A stretch of DNA of 40,954 nt, from assembly GCA_027315245.1 (NCBI GenBank), contig DAHUYK010000012.1, positions 1 to 40,954 of the forward strand. Reading direction: 5' to 3'. The stretch comes from Vulcanimicrobiota bacterium. GTDB taxonomy: Bacteria > Vulcanimicrobiota > Vulcanimicrobiia > Vulcanimicrobiales > Vulcanimicrobiaceae. A program made the position numbers and the translations under genes. Within the stretch, counting starts at the first letter, position 1; every line of letters begins with the position of its first letter. This document shows positions 27,428-37,004 of the stretch, piece by piece. Under the pieces are notes generated by a model. That model did not search any database and was not told the origin of the DNA. It worked only from the letters and a program-made list of their open reading frames with translations.

Positions 27428-28686
27428 GAGTACGTGAACTCATACGCGCCGATTCGCACGGTGTCCCCTTCCCGGGCACCGAGTTCGCGCAGCCTGCGCT
27501 CGACACCGATCCGGTCGAGCGTGCGCTCGAACCGCGCGAGCCCTTCATCCGACTCGAAGTTCGTCATCGCGGCGAGCCGTTCGACGCGCTCGCCGCTGAC
27601 GACGAACATTCCGTCCTGCCGGCGTTCGACGCTGAACCCGTCCCGGGGAACGAGATCGATCCGTGCTATCGGTTCGGCGCGCGGCGGTGCAGGAGCCGCT
27701 GCGACTGCGCGTGCGATCGCGTACACGAGGTCGTCCACACCATCGCCCGCGGCAGCGCTGATGCCGGCGATGCTCGCAAAACGTTGCCGCAGTTCCGCAA
27801 GGCGGGCGCGCGCGTCGGGGAGATCGAGCTTCGAGACGCAGAGCAGCACGGGCTTTTCGGCGAGCGCGGGGTTCCACGCAACGAGCTCGCTTTCGATCGT
27901 CTCTTTGTCGTGCAGCATCTCGTCGAGCGGTTTGCCCCCGTCGAGAAGATGGACGAGCACCCGCGTGCGCTCGACGTGACGCAGAAAGCGATCGCCAAGA
28001 CCGGCGCCGTGGTGCGCGCCTTCGATGAGCCCAGGCACGTCGACGAGAACGAACGATTCCTCCTCGGAAACGCGCACGACGCCCAACTGCGGTTCGACCG
28101 TCGTGAACGGATAATCCGCAATTTTCGGACGGGCAGCCGAGACGACGGAGAGCAACGTCGATTTTCCCGCATTGGGAACGCCGATGATACCGCAGTCGGC
28201 AAGGAGCTTGAGCTCAAGACGCAACGCGCAGCGTTCGCCCGGCTCGCCTTTCTCTGCGAATCGCGGCGCTTGGCGGACGCTCGTCGCGAAATGCTGGTTG
28301 CCGAGTCCGCCGCGGCCGCCCTTCGCTGCCAGGATGCGATCTCCAGGCGAGGCGAGATCCGCGATCAGCGTCTCCGGTTTTCCCTCCGCGGTCCGGTAGA
28401 CGAGCGTTCCCACGGGAACTGCAATGGTGAGGTCGGTTCCGCTGCGTCCGGATTTGTTCGAGGTACCGCCGTGCTTGCCGGACGCCGCATCGAAGCCGCG
28501 CCGATAGCGAAACTCGACGAGCGTCGTAAGCGCCGGTGTCGCCTGCACGTAAACGTTTCCACCGTGACCGCCGTCGCCGCCGGCCGGGCCGCCCTTGGGG
28601 ATGTACTTCTCGCGACGCCATGCGACGATGCCGTCACCGCCGCTGCCGGCCGCAACGGTGATGGTCGCCGTGTCGATGAAGGACGC
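27424..28686 (-). CDS. obgE: Obg family GTPase (CgtA); conserved N-terminus lacks a canonical start codon
   Basis: Frame upstream of GTG 28548 encodes SFIDTATITVAAGSGGDGIVAWRREKYIPKGGPAGGDGGHGGNVYV, the Obg glycine-rich domain; GIIGVPNAGKSTLLSVVSAARPKIADYPFTT, VDVPGLIEGAHHGAGLG. Confidence 0.88.
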   Translation of the reverse strand, partial: ASFIDTATITVAAGSGGDGIVAWRREKYIPKGGPAGGDGGHGGNVYVQATPALTTLVEFRYRRGFDAASGKHGGTSNKSGRSGTDLTIAVPVGTLVYRTAEGKPETLIADLASPGDRILAAKGGRGGLGNQHFATSVRQAPRFAEKGEPGERCALRLELKLLADCGIIGVPNAGKSTLLSVVSAARPKIADYPFTTVEPQLGVVRVSEEESFVLVDVPGLIEGAHHGAGLGDRFLRHVERTRVLVHLLDGGKPLDEMLHDKETIESELVAWNPALAEKPVLLCVSKLDLPDARARLAELRQRFASIAGISAAAGDGVDDLVYAIARAVAAAPAPPRAEPIARIDLVPRDGFSVERRQDGMFVVSGERVERLAAMTNFESDEGLARFERTLDRIGVERRLRELGAREGDTVRIGAYEFTYS

Positions 28687-28687
28687 G

Positions 28688-28963
28688 CTATGCTGCTCGG
28701 ACGTTGACGTGCTTGCGATTGCGGCGGTTCGTGAACTCGACGCTGCCTTGGCAGAGCGCGAAGAGCGTGTGATCCTTGCCCATGCCGACGTTCTCGCCGG
28801 GATGGAACCGCGTGCCGCGCTGGCGCACGATGATGTTCCCCGCGATGACGATCTCGCCGCCGTATTTCTTCACACCCAAACGCTGTGCGTTGGAGTCGCG
28901 GCCGTTGCGAGTAGAGCCCGCGCCCTTTTTGGAGGCGAAGAGCTGCAGATCGAAGCGGAACAT
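28688..28963 (-). CDS. rpmA: 50S ribosomal protein L27 with N-terminal extension
   Basis: [81 protein letters not shown]. Confidence 0.97.
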   Translation of the reverse strand: MFRFDLQLFASKKGAGSTRNGRDSNAQRLGVKKYGGEIVIAGNIIVRQRGTRFHPGENVGMGKDHTLFALCQGSVEFTNRRNRKHVNVRAA

Positions 28964-29014
28964 AGCCGCGTGAGTATAGCAAAGGGCATCGGCCCCATGC
29001 AAGCCGCAGCCGCT

Positions 29015-29941
29015 TTACGGACGTACCGCGGGCTCCGAAAGCTCGAGCGTCCGGGCGCCGGCATCGAGCACCGCAGGAAGACCGAGCGGCAGGACCCATT
29101 GCCGGGCGATGTGGCCGCAGGGGACGCCGGCGAGGACGGGGCGCCGGAGATCGTGCAGACGGTCCTCGAGCACGGCAGGGACGCTCATCGAAGGACCCGC
29201 CGGGTCGCAGCCGGTGCATGCGCCGACGACGACGCCCGCTGCAGCATGAAGGACACCGGCGAGGCGGAGCTGCGTGAGCATACGATCGATGCGGTAGGGC
29301 TCTTCGTCGACTTCCTCGAGGAGCAGGAGGCTCTCTGAGAACGGCGGAGCCCAGGCCGTTCCCACGAGGCTCGCGACGAGGCTGAGATTTCCGCCGCACA
29401 GGCGACCCTCGGCGCGTCCGGCCGACAGCACGACGCCTTCGGGAGCGTGGAGAAGCCCGATCGGTTCGAGCGACATGCAGGCGCGTTCGACGTACGCACG
29501 CGCCTCGTCGTCGAGGGGACTCTTGCCGACGACGGGACCGTGGAACGCGACCACCCCGCTGCGGCTGACGACGGCGTTGAGCACCGCGGTGAGATCGGAG
29601 AAGCCCATGACCACTTTGGGATCGCGTGCAAGCGCCTCGAAATCGATCGACTCCAAGATGCGCATCGTTCCGTAGCCGCCGCGCAACGCGAATATCCCGC
29701 GGATCGCCGGATCGCGAGCCATGCGGTTGAAGTCGGCTGCGCGCTGCTCGTCAGTTCCGGCGAGATAACCGTCGTGCGCGGCTGCGAATCTGCCCAGTAC
29801 CGGCTCGAGCCCGAACGAGCGCACCTGCTCGATGCCGTGTGCGATCTCGGCATCGGAGAGCGGGGATGCGGGTGCGATGACGCCGACGCTGTCGCCGCGG
29901 CGCAACGCCTTGGGTTTGCGTATTGCGCTGCGCATCGTCAC
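29015..29941 (-). CDS. LD-carboxypeptidase (peptidase S66 family)
   Basis: RRGDSVGVIAPASPLSDAEI, ALRGGYGTMRILESIDF, GFSDLTAVLNAV, FHGPV, GRLCGGNLSLVASLVGT. Confidence 0.93.
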   Translation of the reverse strand: MTMRSAIRKPKALRRGDSVGVIAPASPLSDAEIAHGIEQVRSFGLEPVLGRFAAAHDGYLAGTDEQRAADFNRMARDPAIRGIFALRGGYGTMRILESIDFEALARDPKVVMGFSDLTAVLNAVVSRSGVVAFHGPVVGKSPLDDEARAYVERACMSLEPIGLLHAPEGVVLSAGRAEGRLCGGNLSLVASLVGTAWAPPFSESLLLLEEVDEEPYRIDRMLTQLRLAGVLHAAAGVVVGACTGCDPAGPSMSVPAVLEDRLHDLRRPVLAGVPCGHIARQWVLPLGLPAVLDAGARTLELSEPAVRP

Positions 29942-30013
29942 CGGCGCTCCCGTTCACCGCGAGGGAAGGTGCCCCTGGAGTGCCCCCGTAACTTGCTCTT
30001 AGTTTTGGAGTCG

Positions 30014-31291
30014 ATGCATCATTCTCCAGGTCCGGCGGGGACGGCCCGGCGTCGTGTGGTCGTGACGGGGCTCGGTGCGGTGACTCCCCTCGGGAATACC
30101 CGCGAGGAGTTCTGGCGCCGCCTCTGCGCAGGTGAGTCGGGTGTGGGGCCGATCACGAGCTTTGACGCCACCGATTTCACGACGCGCATCGCGGCGGAAG
30201 TCAAAGATTTCAACGGCGAAGCGCTCATCGGAAAAAAGGAAGCGCGGCGCATGGACCGCTTTGCACAGTATGCGTTCGTCGCAGCGCGCGAAGCGATCGC
30301 GGATGCCAATCTTCCGAGCGATTCCCGCACGCACGAACGGATCGGGGTCGTTCTCGGTACGGGGATAGGCGGCATTCAAACATTCAAACAGATGTCCGAC
30401 CGCGCGCACGAACTCGGAACCTGGGCGCGAACGTCGCCGTTCTTCATCCCCATGCTCATGAGCAACGCAGCCCCGGCGCACATCTCGATGGCGCACGAAT
30501 TCCGTGGTCCGGTCTTCGCGACCGCCAGCGCGTGCGCGAGCGCGAACGATGCGATTGCGATGGCCTACAACTTCGTCGCCCATGGCGACGCGATCGCAAT
30601 GATCACCGGCGGGACCGAGGCGACCATCACGCCGCTGGCGATGGGCGGCTTCTGCTCGATGCGTGCGATGTCGACGAGAAACGACGATCCCGCTCGCGCC
30701 TGCCGGCCGTTCGACCGCGAACGGGACGGATTCGTCCTGGCGGAGGGATCCGGAATTCTTCTTATCGAGGAAGCCGAACACGCCCGCGCGCGCGGGGCGC
30801 ACGTCTATGCGGAGGTGCTGGGCTACGGACAATCGGCGGATGCGTACGACCTCGTTGCGGTCGAGCCGAACGGCGAAGGGGTCGTACTCGCGCTGCAGCG
30901 CGCCGTCGCGCATGCCGGCGTCGCGCTAACGGACGTCGACTACGTCAACGCGCACGGAACGTCGACTCCGATCGGCGATCCCGCAGAATCCAAGGCAATC
31001 GAACGCACCTTCGGAGAGCACGCCTACCGGATCGGTGTGTCGTCGACGAAGTCGATGACGGGTCACGCGCTCGGCGCGGCAGGCGGCCTCGAAGGCGTTG
31101 CGACCGCGCTCGCCGTCGCAAACGACATCATGCCTCCGACGATCAACTATGAGTTTCCGGATCCGCAGTGCACGCTCGATTACGTTCCGAACGTCGCACG
31201 AAAGGCGCAGATCCGCGTCGCGCTCTCGAACTCCTTCGGTTTCGGCGGCCACAACTGCGTGGTCGTCTTCGGCAAACCACGTGGCGGGTGA
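30014..31291 (+). CDS. fabF: Beta-ketoacyl-ACP synthase II
   Basis: ATG 30014: MHHSPGPAGTARRRVVVTGLGAVTPLGNTREEFW; active-site TASACASANDAIA, NAHGTSTPIGD, STKSMTGHALGAAG. Confidence 0.95.
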   Translation: MHHSPGPAGTARRRVVVTGLGAVTPLGNTREEFWRRLCAGESGVGPITSFDATDFTTRIAAEVKDFNGEALIGKKEARRMDRFAQYAFVAAREAIADANLPSDSRTHERIGVVLGTGIGGIQTFKQMSDRAHELGTWARTSPFFIPMLMSNAAPAHISMAHEFRGPVFATASACASANDAIAMAYNFVAHGDAIAMITGGTEATITPLAMGGFCSMRAMSTRNDDPARACRPFDRERDGFVLAEGSGILLIEEAEHARARGAHVYAEVLGYGQSADAYDLVAVEPNGEGVVLALQRAVAHAGVALTDVDYVNAHGTSTPIGDPAESKAIERTFGEHAYRIGVSSTKSMTGHALGAAGGLEGVATALAVANDIMPPTINYEFPDPQCTLDYVPNVARKAQIRVALSNSFGFGGHNCVVVFGKPRGG

Positions 31292-32000
31292 GAATCGCAG
31301 CCGTCGCCTGCGTCGTCTCGTCGCCTTGGCCGGCATTCGCATCGCTCCCGACCTCGCGTCCATCGATCGCGCCTTCGTGCACGAAAGCTATGCTCGCGAG
31401 AACGGCAGCGCGTCGAACGAGCGGCTCGAGTTTCTCGGAGACTCCGTTCTCGGCGCGATCGCGGCAGCGTGGCTGTACGAGCGTTTTCCAGACGAACCGG
31501 AGGGCGAGTTGACGTTACGCAAAGCGTCGATCGTCAATGACGTGCAGCTCGCACGCACGGCACGCAGGCTCGGCTTCGATCGGCTCGTGCTCGTCGGCAG
31601 CGGCCTGCGCAACGCGGGCGGCACCGAGAACACGTCGGTGCTTGCCGATGCGTTCGAAGCGTTCATCGCGGCGCTCTATCAACGTTACGGCATCGAACGA
31701 GCGCGGCGTTTCGTCTTGCGCGAGCACGTCGAGCATATCGAGCACGGGCAAGACATCGTGCTCGACGCCAAGACGCAACTTCAACACCACGCGCAAGCCC
31801 ATCTTGGCGGCACCCCGTCGTACCACGACGAGAGCCGGGGAACGCCGCAGGAGCCGGCGTTTGTTTCGCGCGTCGAGGTGAACGGACGCACACTGGGCAC
31901 GGGAGCCGGAGGATCGAAGAAGTCGGCGCAGCAAGCGGCGGCGCACGATGCCATGCGCGCGATCGCACTCGGAGCGCCGCGGCGGGGCGCCGGCGGATGA
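31281..32000 (+). CDS. rnc: Ribonuclease III
   Basis: GTG 31281; NERLEFLGDSVLGAIAAAWLYERFPDEPEGELTLRKASIVND, LADAFEAFIAALYQ, C-terminal dsRBD GTGAGGSKKSAQQAAAHDAM. Confidence 0.94.
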   Translation: MAGENRSRRLRRLVALAGIRIAPDLASIDRAFVHESYARENGSASNERLEFLGDSVLGAIAAAWLYERFPDEPEGELTLRKASIVNDVQLARTARRLGFDRLVLVGSGLRNAGGTENTSVLADAFEAFIAALYQRYGIERARRFVLREHVEHIEHGQDIVLDAKTQLQHHAQAHLGGTPSYHDESRGTPQEPAFVSRVEVNGRTLGTGAGGSKKSAQQAAAHDAMRAIALGAPRRGAGG

Positions 32001-35000
32001 AGCTCAAGCGCGTCAAAGCCTTCGGTTTCAAAACGTTCGCCGAACCGACGACCGTCGAGTTTTCCGGCGGCATTACGGCCGTCGTGGGCCCGAACGGCTC
32101 GGGGAAGTCGAATCTCGTCGACGCCTTTCGCTGGGTGCTCGGCGAGACGTCCACACGGTCGCTTCGCTCGGGAAAGCTCGAGGACGTCATCTTTGCCGGG
32201 AACGAGAAGCGCAAGCCGCTCGGCCTGGCCGAGGTTTCGATCGCGTTCGATAATGCGGACGGCGCACTTCCCATCGAGTTCGGTGAAGTCGAGATCACGC
32301 GGCGCGCGTATCGCGCGGGCGAGAGCGAGTACTTCATCAACCGCTCCCAGGTACGGTTGCGCGACGTGCACGAGCTGCTCATGGGAACGGGACTCGGTCC
32401 GGGCTCGTACGCCATCGTGTCGCAAGGCGAGATCGACGCGGTGCTCAAGAGTAAGCCTGCAGAGCGACGCGTCCTCTTCGAGGAGACAGCCGGAATCAGT
32501 AAGTTCCTGGCCCGCAAACACGAGTCTTTGCGGCGTCTGGAACAGACGGAAGCCAATGCGATTCGCATCAGCGATCTCGTTTCCGAGACGGAGCGGCGGA
32601 TTCCCGAGATCGATACGCAAGTGCGCCGAGCGAAGCGCTATCGCCGCGTGAGCGCGCGCGTTCGGGACCTCGAAATTCTGTCCTACTTGCGCGCGAGCGC
32701 GTCGAGACGGCAGGAGCGCGAGCGTCTTCGAGACGAGCTTCAAGGCAATACCGACCAGCGTGCCGCCGCATCCACGCGTGTTGCGACCCTTGGTGCCGAT
32801 CTCGCTCGAACGCGGACGCAGGTTTACCGGCAGGAACTTGCACTGGAAGAGCTGCGCGCGCAAGCGCAGCAGCGTCGAGCGGAACTCGCGCACGCAGAAG
32901 CCGAGTATGCGGGTGCGCTCGCGCGGCGGGAGGCGCTCGAGGCTCAGTCGACGCAAACGTCGCACGACACGCAGCGTATGGCGCAGGAGCGTGAATCGCT
33001 GGAGCGCGCGCTCGCCGCCCTCGACGAGGAGATCGCGCCGCTCGAACGGGCTGCTACCCACGCGCGCGACCGCGAACTCGTCGCGCAAGCGGCGCTCGCG
33101 AAGGAGCGCGGACGGCTCGATGCGATCTTCACCCAGCTGCGCGCGGTCGAGGCGGACGCTGCGGCGCACGCAACGCGTAGCACGGAACGCCGGATGCAAG
33201 CGCAGACGTTGCGAGCCGACTTCGACCGATGCGAAGCGGAACTCCAAGCAGCGCGCACACACGCCGCGGCACTCGAGATCGCGTTCGGCGGCGCGAAACA
33301 ACAACTGGAACAGCGTCGCCACCGGGTTGCAGCGCGCGAGGCCGACGTGCTGGAGGCTCGGACGCTCGCACAAGCCGCGGAGCGCGAAGCAACGGAGGCG
33401 CACGACGACGTCGTACGAGCGGAAAGCATCCATCGCGAACGCGAGGGGGAGATGACGGCGGCGCTGTCGCGACTCCATACGATAGAAGAGCTGGAGAACG
33501 CTCTGGAGGGCCACGTTCCGGGTACACGTGCGGTGATCGAGGCGTGGCAACGTGGTGACGTCGCCGGTGTCGAGGGCGTCGTCTCTAATCTCATCTCAAT
33601 CGACGAACGATACGCGCACGCGATGGACGTCGCGTTCGGTGCACGCCTGTCAAATATCGTCACGCGCACGAGTGCCGACGCAGAGCGAGCGATCGAGTAT
33701 CTCAATCGTACGGAGTTGGGGCGTGCGACGTTCGTCCCGCTCGACCGGATTGGGCGGCGTCCCGCGCCTCCGGGAGCGCTTCTGCGCGAACCCGGCGTCG
33801 TGGGATCCGCGTGTTCGTTGATTCGAACGAAGGACGAGTACGCGCCTGTCGTCGAGATGCTCGTTGGCGACGTGCTCGTCGTGGACACCCTTCACACAGC
33901 GATGCGCATTGCACGAGAACAGCAGCCGTCGGTCTCGCTCGTCACGCTCTCAGGCGAAATGGTGAGCGGCGGCCAAATCACGGGCGGCCGCTTCGCACGC
34001 GAGCGCTCGATCCTGTCGCGTCGCGCGCAAGCCGCACAGCTTGCCGATCAGCTCGGCGGACTGCGCTCGCGCGTCGCCGAGTGCGAGGCGGAAGTGAACG
34101 CGCAACGCAGCCGTGCGCAAGTTGCAAATGCTCGGCGCGACGCTTCGCGCGACGACGTTGCCGCGCGCGAACTCCTGCTCGCGGAGGCGCGAGCGGAGAG
34201 CGCCGCGCGCCAGAGCGAGCTGGAGCGCGTTCAAAGCGACGTCGATGCAGCGCAGCGCGCGCTAGCGCAGGCCGCCGACCGCGAAAAGGCCGCTCGCGAA
34301 CGCGCCGCGGCGTTCGATGCATTCGAGCCGGGCACCGACCGGGCCGCCGACGAGCGCCGCCGTTTAGAGAGCGAGTTGGAGCGCGTGCGATCCGAGATCG
34401 CGCAGGCGGAGCGGGTGCAGACGAAGGAGAGCGGCGACGCAATGTCGGCACGGGAGCGCGTCGCGGCGCTTGGAGCCCAACGCAGCGCAGCGGCAGCACG
34501 GCGAGCGATGCTGGACCAAGACGACGAGCGTGCGCGGGCGGCGCGCGAGCAGATGCTCGCGGAGATCGGATCGCTCATGGAGCAGACGCGCGCGGCGCAC
34601 GAGCGCGTCGAAGGCTTGCGGGGCGGAGTCGGCAATAGCGACGTCGCGCTCGAGCAAGCGCGCAAGGACCGGGAGAGCATGGTCGACCGGCAGACCGCCC
34701 TCGAAGGCGAGTTGCACGCGGCGGAGGTCGAAGAGCGCGAGGCGAGTGCTGCGGGAGAGAGCCGCCGTACGCGCATGACGCAAATCGAGGCAGAACTCGG
34801 CATGATCGTCTCGCAGTTTGCCCAAAATCCCGCAACCGACGACGAATGCCGCGACGTCGGCGAGCGCTACCGCGACGAACCGGACACCGCCGTCGATGAT
34901 CTTCCACGCCTTCGTGACGAACTCGCGCGCCTGGCGGCGAACGTCAATCTCAATGCCGAAGTCGAGCGCGAAGAAGTAGCGCAGCGCGAGCAGTTCTTGC

Positions 35001-35557
35001 GCACGCAGTTGGAAGATCTTTCCAAGGCGCGCGAAACGCTGCTCGAGTCGATCAAAGAGATCGAACAGCAGACGCAGAGCCAGTTCAACGAGACGTTCGA
35101 GCGCGTCGCCCGCGAGTTTTCTACGATGTACGCGCGGCTTTTCGACGGCGGTATCGCGCGTATGTGGCAAACGAACCCGGAGAATCTTTCCGAGACGGGC
35201 ATAGAAATCGCCGTTCAGCCGCCCGGGAAAAAGCAGATGCCGCTGCCTGCGCTTTCGGGAGGCGAACAGGCGATGACGGCGGCAGCGCTCATCTTTGCGC
35301 TCATCGCCGTCAAGCCGGCACCGTTCTACCTGCTCGACGAGGTCGACGCTGCGCTGGACGATGCCAACGTTGGGCGATTTTCGGACATGGTGCGCGAGCT
35401 CTCACACGGTGACGCCGACACGATCATCGTCACGCACAACAAAAAGACGATGGAACTCGCGAACCGGATGTACGGCGTAACGATGAGCGAGTCCGGCATT
35501 ACCTCGATCATCTCCGCCGAACTCACCTCCGCGCAGGCGGAGGCCGTGCTTGCCTGA
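31997..35557 (+). CDS. smc: Chromosome segregation protein SMC
   Basis: MKLKRVKAFGFKTFAEPTTVEFSGGITAVVGPNGSGKSNLVDAFRWVLGE...coiled coils and hinge...LPALSGGEQAMTAAALIFALIAVKPAPFYLLDEVDAALDDANV. Confidence 0.98.
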   Translation: MKLKRVKAFGFKTFAEPTTVEFSGGITAVVGPNGSGKSNLVDAFRWVLGETSTRSLRSGKLEDVIFAGNEKRKPLGLAEVSIAFDNADGALPIEFGEVEITRRAYRAGESEYFINRSQVRLRDVHELLMGTGLGPGSYAIVSQGEIDAVLKSKPAERRVLFEETAGISKFLARKHESLRRLEQTEANAIRISDLVSETERRIPEIDTQVRRAKRYRRVSARVRDLEILSYLRASASRRQERERLRDELQGNTDQRAAASTRVATLGADLARTRTQVYRQELALEELRAQAQQRRAELAHAEAEYAGALARREALEAQSTQTSHDTQRMAQERESLERALAALDEEIAPLERAATHARDRELVAQAALAKERGRLDAIFTQLRAVEADAAAHATRSTERRMQAQTLRADFDRCEAELQAARTHAAALEIAFGGAKQQLEQRRHRVAAREADVLEARTLAQAAEREATEAHDDVVRAESIHREREGEMTAALSRLHTIEELENALEGHVPGTRAVIEAWQRGDVAGVEGVVSNLISIDERYAHAMDVAFGARLSNIVTRTSADAERAIEYLNRTELGRATFVPLDRIGRRPAPPGALLREPGVVGSACSLIRTKDEYAPVVEMLVGDVLVVDTLHTAMRIAREQQPSVSLVTLSGEMVSGGQITGGRFARERSILSRRAQAAQLADQLGGLRSRVAECEAEVNAQRSRAQVANARRDASRDDVAARELLLAEARAESAARQSELERVQSDVDAAQRALAQAADREKAARERAAAFDAFEPGTDRAADERRRLESELERVRSEIAQAERVQTKESGDAMSARERVAALGAQRSAAAARRAMLDQDDERARAAREQMLAEIGSLMEQTRAAHERVEGLRGGVGNSDVALEQARKDRESMVDRQTALEGELHAAEVEEREASAAGESRRTRMTQIEAELGMIVSQFAQNPATDDECRDVGERYRDEPDTAVDDLPRLRDELARLAANVNLNAEVEREEVAQREQFLRTQLEDLSKARETLLESIKEIEQQTQSQFNETFERVAREFSTMYARLFDGGIARMWQTNPENLSETGIEIAVQPPGKKQMPLPALSGGEQAMTAAALIFALIAVKPAPFYLLDEVDAALDDANVGRFSDMVRELSHGDADTIIVTHNKKTMELANRMYGVTMSESGITSIISAELTSAQAEAVLA

Positions 35558-36986
35558 GCCGCCGCCCGCGGCGCTGCTCTCGCTTTCCGATACGACCGGC
35601 GCAGCCGAGCTTGCCGCCGCGTTACATGCACGAAACGTGCCGCTCCTGGCGACGAGCGGTACGAGGGACTGGCTGCAGCGTCAAGGCATCACCGCCGCGG
35701 ACGTGGCGCAGGTCACAGGCTTTCCTGCCCTCTTCGGCGGTCGCGTCAAAACGCTCGATGCAAAGCTTTTCGGAGCGATTCTCTTCGATCGAGAAAACGC
35801 CGAACATCGGCGCGAAGCAAACCAGCACGGGATAGCGGCGATCGCAACGGTCGCGGTCACGCTCTACGCGCCGCCCGAGATCGACATCGGTGGGGTCGCG
35901 CTCTTGCGGGCTGCGGCAAAGAACTATGCGTTCGTGAGCGTCCTGTGCGACCCGGCGCAGTACGAGAGCTTTCTCGAAGCGTTGGAACGCGGCGGCCCGT
36001 CTCTCGATGAGCGGCGCACGCTTGCAGCGGCCGCGCTGCGCCACGTCGCCGCGTACGACATGCGCAACGCGGCGCGCCTAGGGGATTCCAAGCCGCTGCG
36101 CTACGGAGAGAATCCGCACGAGCTCGGCGTTTTCTATCCAGCGAGCGACGGAGTTCCCGAGCAGCTTGCCGGTAAGGCGCTTTCATACAACAATCTTCTC
36201 GACCTCGACGCGACGCTGCGCCTGCTCGCGCGCGACGGCCGCGGGACGCGTGCCGTGGTCGTCAAGCATACCGTTCCGTGCGGCGTGGCGGAACGCGCGA
36301 GCGCTGCGCAGGCCGTACGCGAGGCACTCGATGCCGATCGGATCTCCGCGTACGGCGGTATCGTCGCCATCGACACGACGATGACGACGCAAGCTGCCGC
36401 AGCGCTCTCGGATGTGTTCCTCGAAATCGTCGCCGCGCCCGATTTCGACGACGATGCGCTGCGTATCTTGGAGCGAAAGCGTCGCATCCGGATCATGCGC
36501 TTCTCGCGCGCGTTACCGCGGCGCTTACTCGTTGGGCGCACGGTGCGCAGCGCGCTCGGCGGCACCCTCGTGCAGGAGCCGGATCCGGCTGCGCCTCCCG
36601 AAGAACTGCGCGTCGTTTCGCGGCGCGTGCCGTCGGACCGCGAATGGGAAGATCTGCGCTTCGCGTGGGATGTGGTCGCGCACGTCAAGTCGAACGCGAT
36701 CGTCATAGCGAAGGACGGCGTAACGCGCGGCATCTGTGCGGGTCAGACGAACCGTGTCAGTGCGGTAGAGACCGCAGTGCACCGGGCCGCCGAACACGCT
36801 CGCCAAAGCGCGTGTGCGAGCGATGGGTACTTCCCTTTTCGGGACGGCCTCGAGGCAGCCGCGGCCGCCGGTTGCACCGCGGTGATCGCGCCAGGCGGCT
36901 CGATTCGCGACGCCGAGGTCGTTGGATCGGCAGACGACGCCGGGATCGCACTCGTCTTTTCGTCGCGCCGCCACTTTCTGCATTGA
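35550..36986 (+). CDS. purH: Bifunctional AICAR formyltransferase/IMP cyclohydrolase, short form
   Basis: LLSLSDTTGAAELAAAL, VTGFPALFGGRVKTLDAK, IDIGGVALLRAAAKNYAFVSVLCDP, LRYGENPHE, VVVKHTVPCGVA, SDGYFPFRDGLE. Confidence 0.92.
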   Translation: MPEPPPAALLSLSDTTGAAELAAALHARNVPLLATSGTRDWLQRQGITAADVAQVTGFPALFGGRVKTLDAKLFGAILFDRENAEHRREANQHGIAAIATVAVTLYAPPEIDIGGVALLRAAAKNYAFVSVLCDPAQYESFLEALERGGPSLDERRTLAAAALRHVAAYDMRNAARLGDSKPLRYGENPHELGVFYPASDGVPEQLAGKALSYNNLLDLDATLRLLARDGRGTRAVVVKHTVPCGVAERASAAQAVREALDADRISAYGGIVAIDTTMTTQAAAALSDVFLEIVAAPDFDDDALRILERKRRIRIMRFSRALPRRLLVGRTVRSALGGTLVQEPDPAAPPEELRVVSRRVPSDREWEDLRFAWDVVAHVKSNAIVIAKDGVTRGICAGQTNRVSAVETAVHRAAEHARQSACASDGYFPFRDGLEAAAAAGCTAVIAPGGSIRDAEVVGSADDAGIALVFSSRRHFLH

Positions 36987-37004
36987 TGAGAGAGGAGAGG
37001 CATC

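Noticed and set aside
29447-30013. N-terminal extension of fabF ORF
   Set aside because: Antisense to the LD-carboxypeptidase; FabF homology starts at MHHSPGPAGTARRRVVVTG.
31781-33550. 589-aa minus-strand ORF antisense to rnc/smc
   Set aside because: Arg/Leu/Ser-rich translation with no recognisable motif, fully antisense to clear SMC and RNase III coding; typical spurious ORF in GC-rich DNA.
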